Counted from the first letter of the stretch, positions 48,093 to 57,496 are shown. The stretch: DNA of 64,000 nucleotides from Catenulispora sp. EB89 (GCF_041261445.1 NZ_JBGCCU010000008.1:124001-188000), one strand, 5' to 3'. Notes: a model not told the origin generated them from the letters alone. Translations and numbers: made by a program.

Positions 48093-50546
48093 CTACGATT
48101 TCGGCCCGTTGCGGCCGCTGAGCCCGCGTGCGTAGGCGGCCATGGTCGCCGCCACGTATTCGGGGTCGCGGTCGATGCGGGCCTTCTTCTTGGCGGGCTC
48201 GGGGTGGCTGCCGGGCCCGCCGTCGGTCGGAGGTGCTGGGGACGCGGCCGCTTCCGGGGCCGGGGTGCGCCGTGCCCTGGCCGGCAACTGGGCCTTCGGG
48301 CGACGTACAGGCAGGCCGTTCACAGTTGTATAGGTGTCAGAAGACTGAGATCCGTTACTGCCGTTGGCCGAAGCGTGGCCGTTGACCTGAGCGCTGCCGC
48401 TGCTGCCGTCGGCCGAAACGCTGCCGTTGACGTGAGCGCTCCCGTTGGCGCCGATCGTGGCCGGCTCGTCGACGTCCGGGAACGGCAGCTCGGGCCAGTC
48501 GATGTCCTCGGCGGCGGCGTCCTCGCCGTTGACCCCGTTGACCCCGTTGATTCGGTTGACCGCGGCGGCCGTGTCCGGCACGAGATGGACCGTGCCGTCC
48601 GCGGGCGCGGCACCGGCCTCCGCCGAGACCACCCGCAACGGCAGCCCCACCTCGGCCACCGTCCCGCCGCCGGGCCGGGCCCGCAGCTGGATCTCGATCC
48701 CGTACCACGCGGCCAGATGCGCGACCACGGTCAGGCCCATCGCCCGCACCGTCTCGCTGTCCACCTGCCGCGGCGCGGCCAGCTGGGTGTTCAGCTCCGC
48801 ACGCCGCGCCGGCGTCATCCCCAGGCCGCGGTCGGCGATCTGGATGATCACCCGGTCGGTCATCCGGTGGCCCTCGACCGTCACCCGGCTGTCCGGCGCG
48901 GAGAACGCGGTCGCGTTGTCCAGCAGCTCCGCGCACAGGTGCACGAGGTGGTCCACGACGTGCGGCGCGATGACGACCCCCCGATCGACGGCCTCCAGAT
49001 CCACGCGCGTGTACCGCTCGATCCGCCCCAGCGCGGCCCGCAGCACGTCCAGCAGCGTCACCGGACGCTCCCGCACCCGCGCCGAGCCCTCGCCGCCGAG
49101 CACCAGCAGGCTCTCGTTGTTCCGCGCCATGCGTGCGGCCAGGTGGTCCAGCACGAACAGCCGCGCCAGCCGGTCCGGGTCCTGCTCCAGGCGCTCGGCG
49201 CGGTCCAGCTCGCTGGTCAGCGCGCCGGTCAGGCGCTCGCCGCGGCGGGCCAGCGCCACGAACGTGGCGCCCACTCCGGCGCGCAGCAGCACCTGCTCCG
49301 CGGCGGTCCGCAGCGCCTCGCGGTGCACCGAGTTGAAGGCCCGCGCGACCGCGGCCAGCTCGTCCTTCGGGTCGTTCGCGTTCAGCGCGTCCCCGCGCCC
49401 GGTGCCCAGCGGCAGCGCGTCGCCGGCGTGGTCGGCGAACTCCTCGGGGGTGCGGCCGGTCAGCGACTCGGTGGTGCGCAGCTCCTCGACGGCGGCCGGC
49501 AGGCCGGAGAAGGCGACGGTGTTCGCCGCGTCCCGCAGCTGTCGCAGGCCCCTGATCATCGGCCGGCCGAGCCGCAGGCTGATCATCACCACCAGCAGCG
49601 CGGTGCCGGCGATCGCGGCGGCCTCCACCTCGGCGATGTGCTCGGAGCGGTCGCGCAGCCGGGCCACGGCGGACATGGTCGCCATGTCCATCTCCTCGCG
49701 GACCGTGTCCAGCGCGGCCCGCCGGGCGCTCATCGTCTGCACCCACATGTCCTTGTCCGGCGACAGCAGGTCCCCGGGGCCCAGGTGGGATATCTGGTCC
49801 TCGAACTGCTGCGCGTTCAGGATGTCCGCGGTGGTCATCGCCTGGTCCGGGCGCTCGTTCCAGCCGGCCGGGGCCGCGGTGTCGAAGGCCTCCATCGCGT
49901 CGTCGTAGGCCTGCCGGTCGTGCGCGATCGCGGCGACCGCGGCCGGCGTCAGCGGCAGTCCGACCGCCGAGCGCAGCACGTCGGACTCCTCCTGCCCGGT
50001 CGCCTCAGAGGCCTGATACAGCAGGTTCGCGGCCTGCAGCCGGGCCGCGATCGGCTGCGAGGCGCTGCCGTCGTCGATCACCGAGCTGCGCAGCTGTGCC
50101 AGGTCGGCGATCGCGATGCGGTACTGGAACACCACCGTGGACAGCGCCGGCGCGGCCTGTGCCTTGATCTGCGCGCGCAGCGCCGTCAGCTGCGTCAGGT
50201 CCTGGTCGATGCGCGAGAGCAGAGCCCTGGTCCCCGGCGTGATCCGCGGCATGGAGCGGACCTGGTGCCGGTAGGCGGCCAGCGCCGCGTCGGTCTGCGC
50301 TATGCGGGTCTCGACGTCGGGGGAGAGCTGGTTCTGGTGGGTGGTGAGCTGCAACGCCATCGCGGTGCGCTCGTCCTGTAAGCAGCCCAACAGTTTGCCC
50401 GCGGCGTCCGAGGTGTGCATCAGGGACCACAGACGCTCACTGCGCATGGCCTCGCCGGCGGAGGCGGTCAACGCCACGGCCCCGAAGCCGGACACCGCGG
50501 CGAGCGGGACGGCGACCAGGACGCCGAGCCTGCGCGTGATCCTCAA
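48093..50546 (-). CDS. cvnA: CvnA-like sensor histidine kinase with nitrate/nitrite-sensing domain
   Basis: A large kinase-like protein (817 residues from this start). A first membrane helix (residues ~8-28) precedes an external NIT-type domain (LQDERTAMALQLTTHQNQLS to ~290). A second helix (~305-325) and HAMP-like segment follow, then a HATPase_c domain (LVHLCAELLDNATAFS; IQIADRGLGMTP; MGLTVVAHLAAWYGIEI). The last ~150 residues are disordered (Asn-Gly and Ser-rich repeats). The TTG at 50546 is preferred because GAGGGG lies five bases upstream. The longest frame begins at ATG 50645 without a ribosome site. It heads the conservon. Confidence 0.88.
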   Translation of the reverse strand: MRITRRLGVLVAVPLAAVSGFGAVALTASAGEAMRSERLWSLMHTSDAAGKLLGCLQDERTAMALQLTTHQNQLSPDVETRIAQTDAALAAYRHQVRSMPRITPGTRALLSRIDQDLTQLTALRAQIKAQAAPALSTVVFQYRIAIADLAQLRSSVIDDGSASQPIAARLQAANLLYQASEATGQEESDVLRSAVGLPLTPAAVAAIAHDRQAYDDAMEAFDTAAPAGWNERPDQAMTTADILNAQQFEDQISHLGPGDLLSPDKDMWVQTMSARRAALDTVREEMDMATMSAVARLRDRSEHIAEVEAAAIAGTALLVVMISLRLGRPMIRGLRQLRDAANTVAFSGLPAAVEELRTTESLTGRTPEEFADHAGDALPLGTGRGDALNANDPKDELAAVARAFNSVHREALRTAAEQVLLRAGVGATFVALARRGERLTGALTSELDRAERLEQDPDRLARLFVLDHLAARMARNNESLLVLGGEGSARVRERPVTLLDVLRAALGRIERYTRVDLEAVDRGVVIAPHVVDHLVHLCAELLDNATAFSAPDSRVTVEGHRMTDRVIIQIADRGLGMTPARRAELNTQLAAPRQVDSETVRAMGLTVVAHLAAWYGIEIQLRARPGGGTVAEVGLPLRVVSAEAGAAPADGTVHLVPDTAAAVNRINGVNGVNGEDAAAEDIDWPELPFPDVDEPATIGANGSAHVNGSVSADGSSGSAQVNGHASANGSNGSQSSDTYTTVNGLPVRRPKAQLPARARRTPAPEAAASPAPPTDGGPGSHPEPAKKKARIDRDPEYVAATMAAYARGLSGRNGPKS

Positions 50547-50751
50547 GGCGGCCCCTCGCGACAAGGCTGACAGGGTATGGGCGGACTGCTTGCGAAGTGT
50601 GTGGTGCGAGTGTGGTGCAGGTGATGCCGGGCAAGGTGGCCTCATCCAACCGGGAGGCGGGGACCTGAGTCAAGCCTCGAATAGCGTGGACTATTCGCGC
50701 AGGTGGTGGCGGCGTTAAATTCGGTGGCCCCGCCCCGGGGCCGCTACTAGC

Positions 50752-52551
50752 GTGGCGATCATGCGGCGCCTCCCCGAGCCGGACCCCGGCCTTCCCGACA
50801 CCCGATCGGCGACCCGGTACTTGATCTGGCTCGTACGGATGCAGTGGACGTCGATGACGCTCGGCGCGTTCTGGGGCATGGTCTGGATGGTGAGCCAGGC
50901 GCTGATGCCGGCCGCGATCGGCAAGACCATCGACGCCGGCGTCACCGCGAGGGACACCGGCGAGATCTGGCGCTGGTCCACTGTGGTGCTTCTCCTGGGT
51001 TGCCTGACCGGTGTGGCCGGGATCCTGCGCCACCGGTGCGCCGTCACCAACTGGCTGACCTCCGCCTACCGCACCGTGCAGCTCACCGCGCGCCAGGCGA
51101 CCGACCTCGGCGCCACCCTGCCCAGCCGCATCGCCACCGGCGACGTGGTGTCGATCGGCACCGCCGACACCTCCAGCATCGGCAGCACGATGGACGTCAG
51201 CGCGCGGTTCGCCGGCGCGGTGGTGTCGGTGGTGCTGGTCTCGGTGCTGCTGCTCAGCACCGAGGTGCGGATCGGGCTCACCGTGCTGATCGGCGTGCCG
51301 CTGATCATGGCCCTGGTCGGGCCGCTGCTCAAGCCGATGCACCGGCGGCAGAGCGAGGTGCGCGCGCTGCAGGGCAAGCTGACCGGCCGTGCCAACGACA
51401 TCGTGGCCGGCCTGCGGGTGCTGCGCGGCATCGGCGGCGAGCCGGAGTTCGCCGAACGCTACCGGGAGCAGTCGCAGGAGCTGCGGTTCGCCGGGGTCCG
51501 GGTGGCGCGCGTGGAGTCGGTGCTGGAGTCGGCGCAGGTGCTGCTGCCGGGGCTGTTCGTGGTCGGCGTGACCTGGCTCGCGGCCCGGCTGGCGGTGTCC
51601 CACGAGATCACCACCGGGCAGCTCGTGGCGTTCTACGGCTACGCCGCGTTCCTGGTGCTGCCGTTGCGGACGATCACCGAGGCCTGGGGCCGGCTTCTGC
51701 GGGCGCACGTGGCGGCCACGAAGGTTGTCAGGGTCCTGGCACTGAGCCATCCGCTGGCCGAGACCGCGGGTTCCGAGGAGCGGGCCGAGGGCACCGGGGC
51801 GCTCGTCGACGAGCACTCCGGGCTGAGCCTGAAGCCGGGGTCGTTCACGGCGGTGGCCGCCGCGGACCCGGCCGAGGCGATCGAGCTGGCCGACCGGCTC
51901 GGACGCTACCGGGCCGCCGACGGCGTCACGCTGGACGGCGTGCCGCTTGAGGCGATGCCGCTGGGGAGCCTGCGGCGGCGGGTCCTGGTGGCGGACAACG
52001 ATGCGCGGTTGTTCTCGGGGCGGTTGGCTGACGGGCTGGCCGGCGTGGGTGCTGGTGCTGGTTCCAGTGCTAGTGCTAGTGCTAGTTCCGGTGTTGATAT
52101 CGGTGCTGGTTCCAGCACCGCCACCGGCGATCGCGCTGACAGCGTGAGTCGCATCACCGCCGCCCTGCACACCGCCGCGGCCGAGGACATCATCGAGGCC
52201 CTGCCCGAAGGCCTGGACGCCACGGTCTCCGAACGCGGCCGGTCCTTCTCCGGCGGTCAGCAGCAACGGCTGCGCCTGGCGCGTGCGCTGCTCGCCAACC
52301 CGGAGGTACTGCTGCTCGTCGAGCCGACCAGCGCGGTCGACGCGCACACCGAGGCCTGCATCGCCGAACGGCTGGCGGCGGCCCGCGCCGGCCGCACGAC
52401 CGTGGTGTTCACGACCAGTCCGCTGATGCTCGACCGGGCCGAGCGCGTGGTGTTCCTGGCCGGGGGCCGGGCCGCCGCCGAGGGCCGGCACCGCGAACTG
52501 TTGGCGACCGTGCCCGGCTACCGGGCGACCGTGACCAGGGAAGAGAACTGA
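50752..52551 (+). CDS. ABC exporter half-transporter, catalytically degenerate subunit
   Basis: A 599-residue half-transporter. The six-helix membrane domain spans residues ~25-310. Its nucleotide domain keeps the signature FSGGQQQRLRLARAL but lacks the Walker A loop entirely (KPGSFTAVAAADPAEA). It has Asn in place of the Q-loop Gln (LVADNDARLF), Val for the Walker B Asp (LLLVEPTSAVD) and no H-loop His (VVFTTSPLML). A Ser/Ala/Gly-rich insertion coded by a 6-base repeat sits at ~425-460. It must act with the intact partner encoded next. The start is GTG 50752 or ATG 50761, and neither has a clear ribosome site. Confidence 0.9.
   Translation: MAIMRRLPEPDPGLPDTRSATRYLIWLVRMQWTSMTLGAFWGMVWMVSQALMPAAIGKTIDAGVTARDTGEIWRWSTVVLLLGCLTGVAGILRHRCAVTNWLTSAYRTVQLTARQATDLGATLPSRIATGDVVSIGTADTSSIGSTMDVSARFAGAVVSVVLVSVLLLSTEVRIGLTVLIGVPLIMALVGPLLKPMHRRQSEVRALQGKLTGRANDIVAGLRVLRGIGGEPEFAERYREQSQELRFAGVRVARVESVLESAQVLLPGLFVVGVTWLAARLAVSHEITTGQLVAFYGYAAFLVLPLRTITEAWGRLLRAHVAATKVVRVLALSHPLAETAGSEERAEGTGALVDEHSGLSLKPGSFTAVAAADPAEAIELADRLGRYRAADGVTLDGVPLEAMPLGSLRRRVLVADNDARLFSGRLADGLAGVGAGAGSSASASASSGVDIGAGSSTATGDRADSVSRITAALHTAAAEDIIEALPEGLDATVSERGRSFSGGQQQRLRLARALLANPEVLLLVEPTSAVDAHTEACIAERLAAARAGRTTVVFTTSPLMLDRAERVVFLAGGRAAAEGRHRELLATVPGYRATVTREEN
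52040..52127 (+). repeat. Short tandem repeats in the ABC gene
   Basis: Runs of GCTAGT and GGTGCTGGTTCCAG units code a Gly/Ala/Ser insertion in the nucleotide-binding domain of the degenerate subunit. The codon choice (many GCT, AGT, GGT) is unlike the rest of the gene, which suggests recent repeat expansion. Confidence 0.7.
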
Positions 52552-52552
52552 G

Positions 52553-54343
52553 ATGAGCGAGTCCGGGCCTCAGGCTTCCGGTCGCCAAGCGTTGCCGGTG
52601 GCGACGTATCCCGAGGTGCGCCAGTACGCGGGGCAGGTCGCGCGCGCCCGCGGCCGCGACCTGGCGCTCACCGTCGGGCTGTTCGCGCTGGCCGCGGTGG
52701 CCGGGCTGTTCGGGCCGCGGCTGCTGGGGTCGCTGATCGACGGCGTGCAGCACGGCACGACCGCAGGGCACGTCGACACCATCGTCGGGCTGATCGCGCT
52801 GTTCCTGATCGTGCAGACCGTGGTCACCCGGTACGCGAAGCTGGCCGCCGGCAAGTTCGGCGAGGGCGTGCTCGCCGAGCTGCGCGAGAACTTCGTGGCG
52901 CGGGTGCTGGAGCTGCCGCTGTCCGTGGTGGAGCGGGCCGGCAGCGGCGACCTGCTCTCGCGTTCGTCGCGGGACGTGGACATGCTGAGCATGGCCGCGC
53001 GGTACGGCGTGCCGACCACGCTGGTCGCGATCGTCACGGTCCTGCTCACCATCGGGGCGCTGGCGCTGGTCAGCCCCTGGGCGGTGCTGCCGCTGCTGGT
53101 GATCGTGCCGCCGATCGCGGTGGTGTTCCGCTGGTACCTGAAGCGCGCGCCGGAGGGCTACCTCGCCGAGAGCGCGCGCTACGCGGACATGACCGACAGC
53201 CTGGCCGAGACCGTGGACGGCGCGCGCACCGTCGAGGCGCTGGGCTTGCAGCGCTATCGCATCGGCCGCACCGACGAGGACATCCGGCGGCAGTTCGCCG
53301 CCGAGCGCTACACGCTGCGGCTGCGGTGCGTGTTCTGGCCGACGGCAGAGTCCTGCTACATCCTGCCGGTGGCGCTGACGCTGCTGCTCGGCGGGCTGGG
53401 GTACGTGCACGGCTGGTTCACCCTCGGCCAGGTCACGGCGGCGACGCTGTACATGCAGCAGATCATGGGCCCGATCGACGACATGCTGGCCTGGGCCGAC
53501 CAGCTCCAGGTCGGCGGCGCGTCGCTGGCGCGCCTGCTCGGCGTGGCCGGCGTCCCGGCCGACCGCGAGGCCTCCGGCGAGCAGCCGCAGGGCGAGGACC
53601 TGCGCGCTCGCGACGTGCGCTACTCCTACATCCCGGGCCGCGAAGTCCTCCACGGCGTCGACCTGTCCCTGACCGCCGGCGAACGCCTGGCGATGGTCGG
53701 CCCCTCCGGCGCGGGCAAGTCCACCCTCGGCCGCCTCCTGGCCGGCATCCACGGCCCCACCGCGGGCTCCATCGCGGTCGGCGGCGTCCCCCTGGTCGAA
53801 CTCCCCCTGGCCGACCTCCGAGGCCAAGTGGCGCTGGTGAACCAGGAACACCACGTCTTCGCCGGCACCGTCCGAGAGAACGTGGTCCTCCCACGCCCGG
53901 ACGCCACCGACACCCAGGTCCGCGACGCCCTCTCCGCAGTCGACGCCCTGACCTGGGCCGAAGCGCTCCCCGAGGGCCTGCAGACAGCGATCGGCGCCGA
54001 CGGCCACACCCTCTCCCCGGCCCAGGCCCAGCAACTGGCACTCGCCCGCCTGGTCCTGGCCGACCCGCACACCCTGGTCCTCGACGAAGCAACCTCCCTG
54101 ATTGACCCCCGCGCCGCCCGCCACCTGGAGCGCTCACTGGCGGCGGTGCTGGAAGGCCGCACGGTCATCGCGATCGCGCACCGCCTGCACACCGCGCACG
54201 ACGCGGACCGCGTGGCGGTGGTGGAGGACGGCGTGATCGCCGAGCTCGGGAGCCATGAGGAGCTGGTCGCGACCGGCGGGGCGTATGCAGACCTGTGGGA
54301 GTCGTGGCATGGGCGCGGGGCTGCGGCTGCGGAGCAGGTGTAG
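52553..54343 (+). CDS. ABC exporter half-transporter, active-site subunit
   Basis: A 596-residue half-transporter. Six membrane helices (~35-310) precede a nucleotide domain with intact Walker A (VGPSGAGKSTLGRLLAG), Q-loop (ALVNQEHHVFAG), Walker B (TLVLDEATSLID) and H-loop (IAIAHRLHTAHDAD). Its signature is changed to LSPAQAQQLALARL. Paired with the upstream subunit (no Walker A, intact FSGGQ), one canonical and one dead ATP site result. The start lies one base after the upstream stop, so a fixed heterodimer is expected. Substrate is unknown. Drug or peptide export is typical. Confidence 0.93.
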   Translation: MSESGPQASGRQALPVATYPEVRQYAGQVARARGRDLALTVGLFALAAVAGLFGPRLLGSLIDGVQHGTTAGHVDTIVGLIALFLIVQTVVTRYAKLAAGKFGEGVLAELRENFVARVLELPLSVVERAGSGDLLSRSSRDVDMLSMAARYGVPTTLVAIVTVLLTIGALALVSPWAVLPLLVIVPPIAVVFRWYLKRAPEGYLAESARYADMTDSLAETVDGARTVEALGLQRYRIGRTDEDIRRQFAAERYTLRLRCVFWPTAESCYILPVALTLLLGGLGYVHGWFTLGQVTAATLYMQQIMGPIDDMLAWADQLQVGGASLARLLGVAGVPADREASGEQPQGEDLRARDVRYSYIPGREVLHGVDLSLTAGERLAMVGPSGAGKSTLGRLLAGIHGPTAGSIAVGGVPLVELPLADLRGQVALVNQEHHVFAGTVRENVVLPRPDATDTQVRDALSAVDALTWAEALPEGLQTAIGADGHTLSPAQAQQLALARLVLADPHTLVLDEATSLIDPRAARHLERSLAAVLEGRTVIAIAHRLHTAHDADRVAVVEDGVIAELGSHEELVATGGAYADLWESWHGRGAAAAEQV

Positions 54344-54359
54344 GGAAGGCGCGCGGGCC

Positions 54360-54396
54360 GGGCTCGGGCCGGGCCGCAGCCGCCCCCGCCGAGCCC
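54360..54396. terminator. Possible terminator between convergent genes
   Basis: GGGCTCGG (54360-54367) can pair with CCGAGCCC (54389-54396) across a 21-base GC-rich loop. It is the best hairpin between the ABC operon and the convergent DUF4037 gene, but weaker than others in this window. Confidence 0.4.
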
Positions 54397-54406
54397 AAGC
54401 CCGATC

Positions 54407-55423
54407 TCAGAGGCCGATCGCCCTGCGCGTGAACTCAGCCCGCCCCAGGAAGTCGGTGTTGTCAGCGAACTGATCGATCGCGCCGGCCTGCGAAAGCGCC
54501 CGGATCTCCGCGTCCTCGATACGCTCCAGCAGGGCGCCGGTGAAGCGCTCGGCGCCGATGACCTGGAACGGCCGGTCGAAGTACAGCCGCGTGCTCGTGT
54601 CGAGCGGTTCGGTGAGCCCGAGCCCGTTGTGCTGCTCGGCCACGCGCGTGTAGACCCGCCCGAGCTCCCGCTCTCGCGCCTTCCAGCCCGTCGCGGCGAG
54701 TGCGGCGGTCATCAGCGGCACGAGGTCCGGCCCCGCCTCCGTCCGCGCGAATGCCGACCCGAGCCACTTGCTGTACGGCGGATACCGCCGCTCCATCAGC
54801 AGCACCAGCCGCATCAGGTCTCGAACAAGCCGCGCGCACACCACCGCCGAGCCGAGCTCGTCGCCGACCTCGCCGCAGCGGCCGACGAAGGCCTCCTCCT
54901 GCGAGATGCGCTTCCACTGGCACGCCAGCACGTACAGCCACACGTCGCGCGGGTACCACGCCAGCCGCGCGCGATCGGCCGTGAGCTGCCCGAGACCGTC
55001 GTGGAACACCGCGCCCGACGTCGCCTCCAGCAGGCGCTGCGTCGGCGTCGCGAGCCAGTCGGCGGTCGTCACGCCCCGCGACGGCGTGTATCCCAGGCAT
55101 CCGGTCAGCCAGTCGTCGACCCCTGCGACGGTGACCTGAGCCGGGTACCCAAGGAACGTCTCCGGGAGCTGATATGCGAACACTGACAAAAGCCGCTCCC
55201 GATGCCGCGCCACATCGTCGGGCGCCAGGAACAGCTGCACCTGCGGACCCCAGTCATGGTCCGTCGAACGCGCGGTATCGAACCCGAGCACCTCCGAGCC
55301 GCTGCCGAGCCGGGCTGTGGCGTGCGGCAACCCCGGCAGCTCCTTGTCCAGGATCGGCAGCACGGCTTCGAGGTAGAAACGCCGCGACAGTTCCAGGCCG
55401 GGCACGAAATCCGGGTCGGTCAT
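54407..55423 (-). CDS. DUF4037-domain protein (nucleotidyltransferase-like)
   Basis: A 338-residue protein of the DUF4037 family. The segment ARLGSGSEVLGFDTARSTDH followed by DWGPQVQLFL resembles the GS-x-DxD start of nucleotidyltransferase folds, and the remaining helical part (YPRDVWLYVLACQWKRISQE) is the family core. Function is not established. It may act on small molecules or tRNA-like substrates, which is inference from the fold only. It is monocistronic, with the GlxA-type regulator gene upstream in the same direction. Confidence 0.82.
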   Translation of the reverse strand: MTDPDFVPGLELSRRFYLEAVLPILDKELPGLPHATARLGSGSEVLGFDTARSTDHDWGPQVQLFLAPDDVARHRERLLSVFAYQLPETFLGYPAQVTVAGVDDWLTGCLGYTPSRGVTTADWLATPTQRLLEATSGAVFHDGLGQLTADRARLAWYPRDVWLYVLACQWKRISQEEAFVGRCGEVGDELGSAVVCARLVRDLMRLVLLMERRYPPYSKWLGSAFARTEAGPDLVPLMTAALAATGWKARERELGRVYTRVAEQHNGLGLTEPLDTSTRLYFDRPFQVIGAERFTGALLERIEDAEIRALSQAGAIDQFADNTDFLGRAEFTRRAIGL

Positions 55424-55466
55424 GCTCCGAAGCCTTCCGTGAAGATCCCTGCCGCGCGACCGGTTT

Positions 55467-56441
55467 TCAAGCCCGAGCGAAAGTCCGCCGATAAGCCTGC
55501 GGCGACACCCCCACCGAAGCCCGCAAATGCTGCCGCATCGACGTAGCCGTCCCGAACCCCGCCTTCTCCGCCACCCGATCGATCGGCAGATCAGTCGCCT
55601 CCAACAGATGCCGCGCCAGGTCCACTCGCTGCACCGTGAGCCACTGCCCGGGACTCTGCCCGGTCTCCGTACGGAACTGCCGAGTAAAAGTCCTGATACT
55701 CATCCGGGCCTGCCCCGCCATGTCCTGCAACGTCAACGGCTCATGCAGCCGCTCCAAAGCCCAGGCACGCGCCGGCCCGGTCCCGGTGGCCGCCGGCGTC
55801 GGCACCGGCCGCTCGATGTACTGCGCCTGACCACCGTCCCGCGACGGCGGCACCACGCACGCGCGCGCCGCCGCGTTCGCCACCGAGCTCCCGTGGTCGC
55901 TGCGGATGATGTGCAGGCACAGGTCGATGGCAGCAGCGACGCCGGCCGAGGTGAGGATGTCGCCGTCGTCGATGAACAGCACGTTCGGATCCACCGACAG
56001 CGTTGGGAACAGCTCCTCCATCCGGTCGGCCTGGTGCCAGTGCGTCGTCACCTTGCGCCCGTCGAGCAGCCCGGCGGCAGCGAAGACATACGCGCCGGTG
56101 CACAACGCCACCTTCCGCGTCCCCGGACGGATCCGACCCAGCGCCTCGGCCAGCTCCACCGGCAACGGAGCGCCGTCGGCGAGCTCATCCACGATCGGGT
56201 ACGCCGGCGGAATGATCACCGTGTCCGCCTCGGCCAGCGCCGCGGCGCCGTGCTCGACATACAGCGAGTAGTCCTCGGTCGTGGTGACCGGTCCGGCCGT
56301 CAATCCGCAGGTCACGACCTCGTACAGGGGCTCCATGCCGGGACCCGGCGCGGCGCCGAACAGTCGTGCCGGGATGCCCAGATCGAACGGGATCACGCCG
56401 TCCAGCGCGAGGACTACGACACGATGCCGATGATGAGTCAT
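55467..56441 (-). CDS. GlxA-family regulator (DJ-1/PfpI plus AraC HTH)
   Basis: A 324-residue regulator. Residues ~5-190 form a DJ-1/PfpI-like amidotransferase domain with the nucleophile-elbow Cys in VALCTGAYVFAAAGLLDG. The C-terminal AraC domain has two helix-turn-helix units (LTLQDMAGQARMSIRTFTRQ and IDRVAEKAGFGTATSMRQHL). Family members sense small metabolites and activate nearby genes. It is divergent from an oxidoreductase gene with an inverted repeat between them. Confidence 0.92.
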   Translation of the reverse strand: MTHHRHRVVVLALDGVIPFDLGIPARLFGAAPGPGMEPLYEVVTCGLTAGPVTTTEDYSLYVEHGAAALAEADTVIIPPAYPIVDELADGAPLPVELAEALGRIRPGTRKVALCTGAYVFAAAGLLDGRKVTTHWHQADRMEELFPTLSVDPNVLFIDDGDILTSAGVAAAIDLCLHIIRSDHGSSVANAAARACVVPPSRDGGQAQYIERPVPTPAATGTGPARAWALERLHEPLTLQDMAGQARMSIRTFTRQFRTETGQSPGQWLTVQRVDLARHLLEATDLPIDRVAEKAGFGTATSMRQHLRASVGVSPQAYRRTFARA

Positions 56442-56475
56442 GGCCCGATTCTTTCACATGTTGGCCATCGGGCCA
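56441..56475. promoter_or_regulatory. Candidate operator between GlxA-type regulator and oxidoreductase
   Basis: The perfect 9-bp arms TGGCCCGAT (56441-56449) and ATCGGGCCA (56467-56475) are separated by 17 bases, in the 71-base divergent promoter region. Position at the regulator start codon fits autoregulation. Confidence 0.55.
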
Positions 56476-56512
56476 CTGTCGGCGTCCGGGGATGGTCCGC
56501 GAACGTAGAGCC

Positions 56513-57496
56513 ATGACCGAACAGCCTTCCTCGGCGCCGACCATGCGAGCGATCGTCGCCACCAAGCCCGGCCCCGCCGACGTCCTCCAGGAGACCCGCG
56601 TCCCCAAGCCCCGGCCCGGCGGCACCGAGATCCTGGTCCGCGTGCACGCCGCCGCGATCAACCCGGCGGACTGGAAGACCCGCGCCGCCGGCGGCTGGGC
56701 CGGCCGCCCCGACATCACCGAGCAGGGCCCGATCCTCGGCTGGGACGTCTCCGGCGTCGTCGAGGCGGTCGGCCGCGGCGTCACCTTGTTCAAGCCCGGC
56801 GACGAGGTCTTCGGCATGCCCCTGTTCCCGCGCTTCCCCGGCGGTTACAGCGAGTACGTCGCCGCCCCGTCCCGCCAGTTCGTCCTCAAGCCCGCGGACC
56901 TGACCCACGTCCAGGCCGCCGCCCTCCCGCTCGCCGCGCTCACCGCCTACCAGGCCCTGCGGGACTTCGCCGACGTCCAGCCCGGCCAGAAGGTCCTGAT
57001 CCACGCCGCGGCCGGCGGCGTCGGCCACCTCGCGGTCCAGATCGCCAAGGCCTTCGGCGCGCACGTCGTCGGCACGGCGAGCGCCGCCAAGCACGACTTC
57101 CTGCGCGAGCTCGGCGCCGACGAGGTGGTCGACTACCGCGAGGTGGACTTCGCCGAGACCGTGACCGGCGTCGACGTGGTCGTCGACGCCATCGGCGGCG
57201 ACTACTTCGACCGCTCTCTGCGCACGATGAACCCCGGCGGTACCTTCGTCGCCCTGAGCTACGACGTCACCCCCGCGATGAAGGCGCGCGCCGCCGAGCG
57301 CGAGGTCACCGCCGACTTCATGCTGGTCGAGCCGGACCTCGGCGGCCTGACCGCGATCCGCGCCCTGGTGACCGACGGCCGGCTGCGTCCCGTCGTCGAC
57401 ACGGTCCTCCCGCTGGCCGACGCCGCCAAGGCGCACGAGCTCGGCGAGACGAACCGTGCCGCCGGCAAGATCGTCCTGACCGTCGTCGAGGACTGA
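56513..57496 (+). CDS. NADP-dependent zinc-less medium-chain oxidoreductase (quinone reductase-like)
   Basis: A 327-residue MDR enzyme. An N-terminal GroES-like domain (AAAINPADWKTRAAGG; GWDVSGVVEAVG; KPGDEVFG) is followed by a Rossmann domain with the NADP motif AAAGGVGHLAVQIAKAFGA. The catalytic zinc Cys is absent, so it belongs to the quinone oxidoreductase/crotonyl-CoA reductase-like branch. The ATG at 56513 is chosen because it begins the domain and follows the regulatory gap. The frame is open upstream into the GlxA gene only by chance. Likely regulated by the divergent GlxA-type protein. Confidence 0.92.
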   Translation: MTEQPSSAPTMRAIVATKPGPADVLQETRVPKPRPGGTEILVRVHAAAINPADWKTRAAGGWAGRPDITEQGPILGWDVSGVVEAVGRGVTLFKPGDEVFGMPLFPRFPGGYSEYVAAPSRQFVLKPADLTHVQAAALPLAALTAYQALRDFADVQPGQKVLIHAAAGGVGHLAVQIAKAFGAHVVGTASAAKHDFLRELGADEVVDYREVDFAETVTGVDVVVDAIGGDYFDRSLRTMNPGGTFVALSYDVTPAMKARAAEREVTADFMLVEPDLGGLTAIRALVTDGRLRPVVDTVLPLADAAKAHELGETNRAAGKIVLTVVED

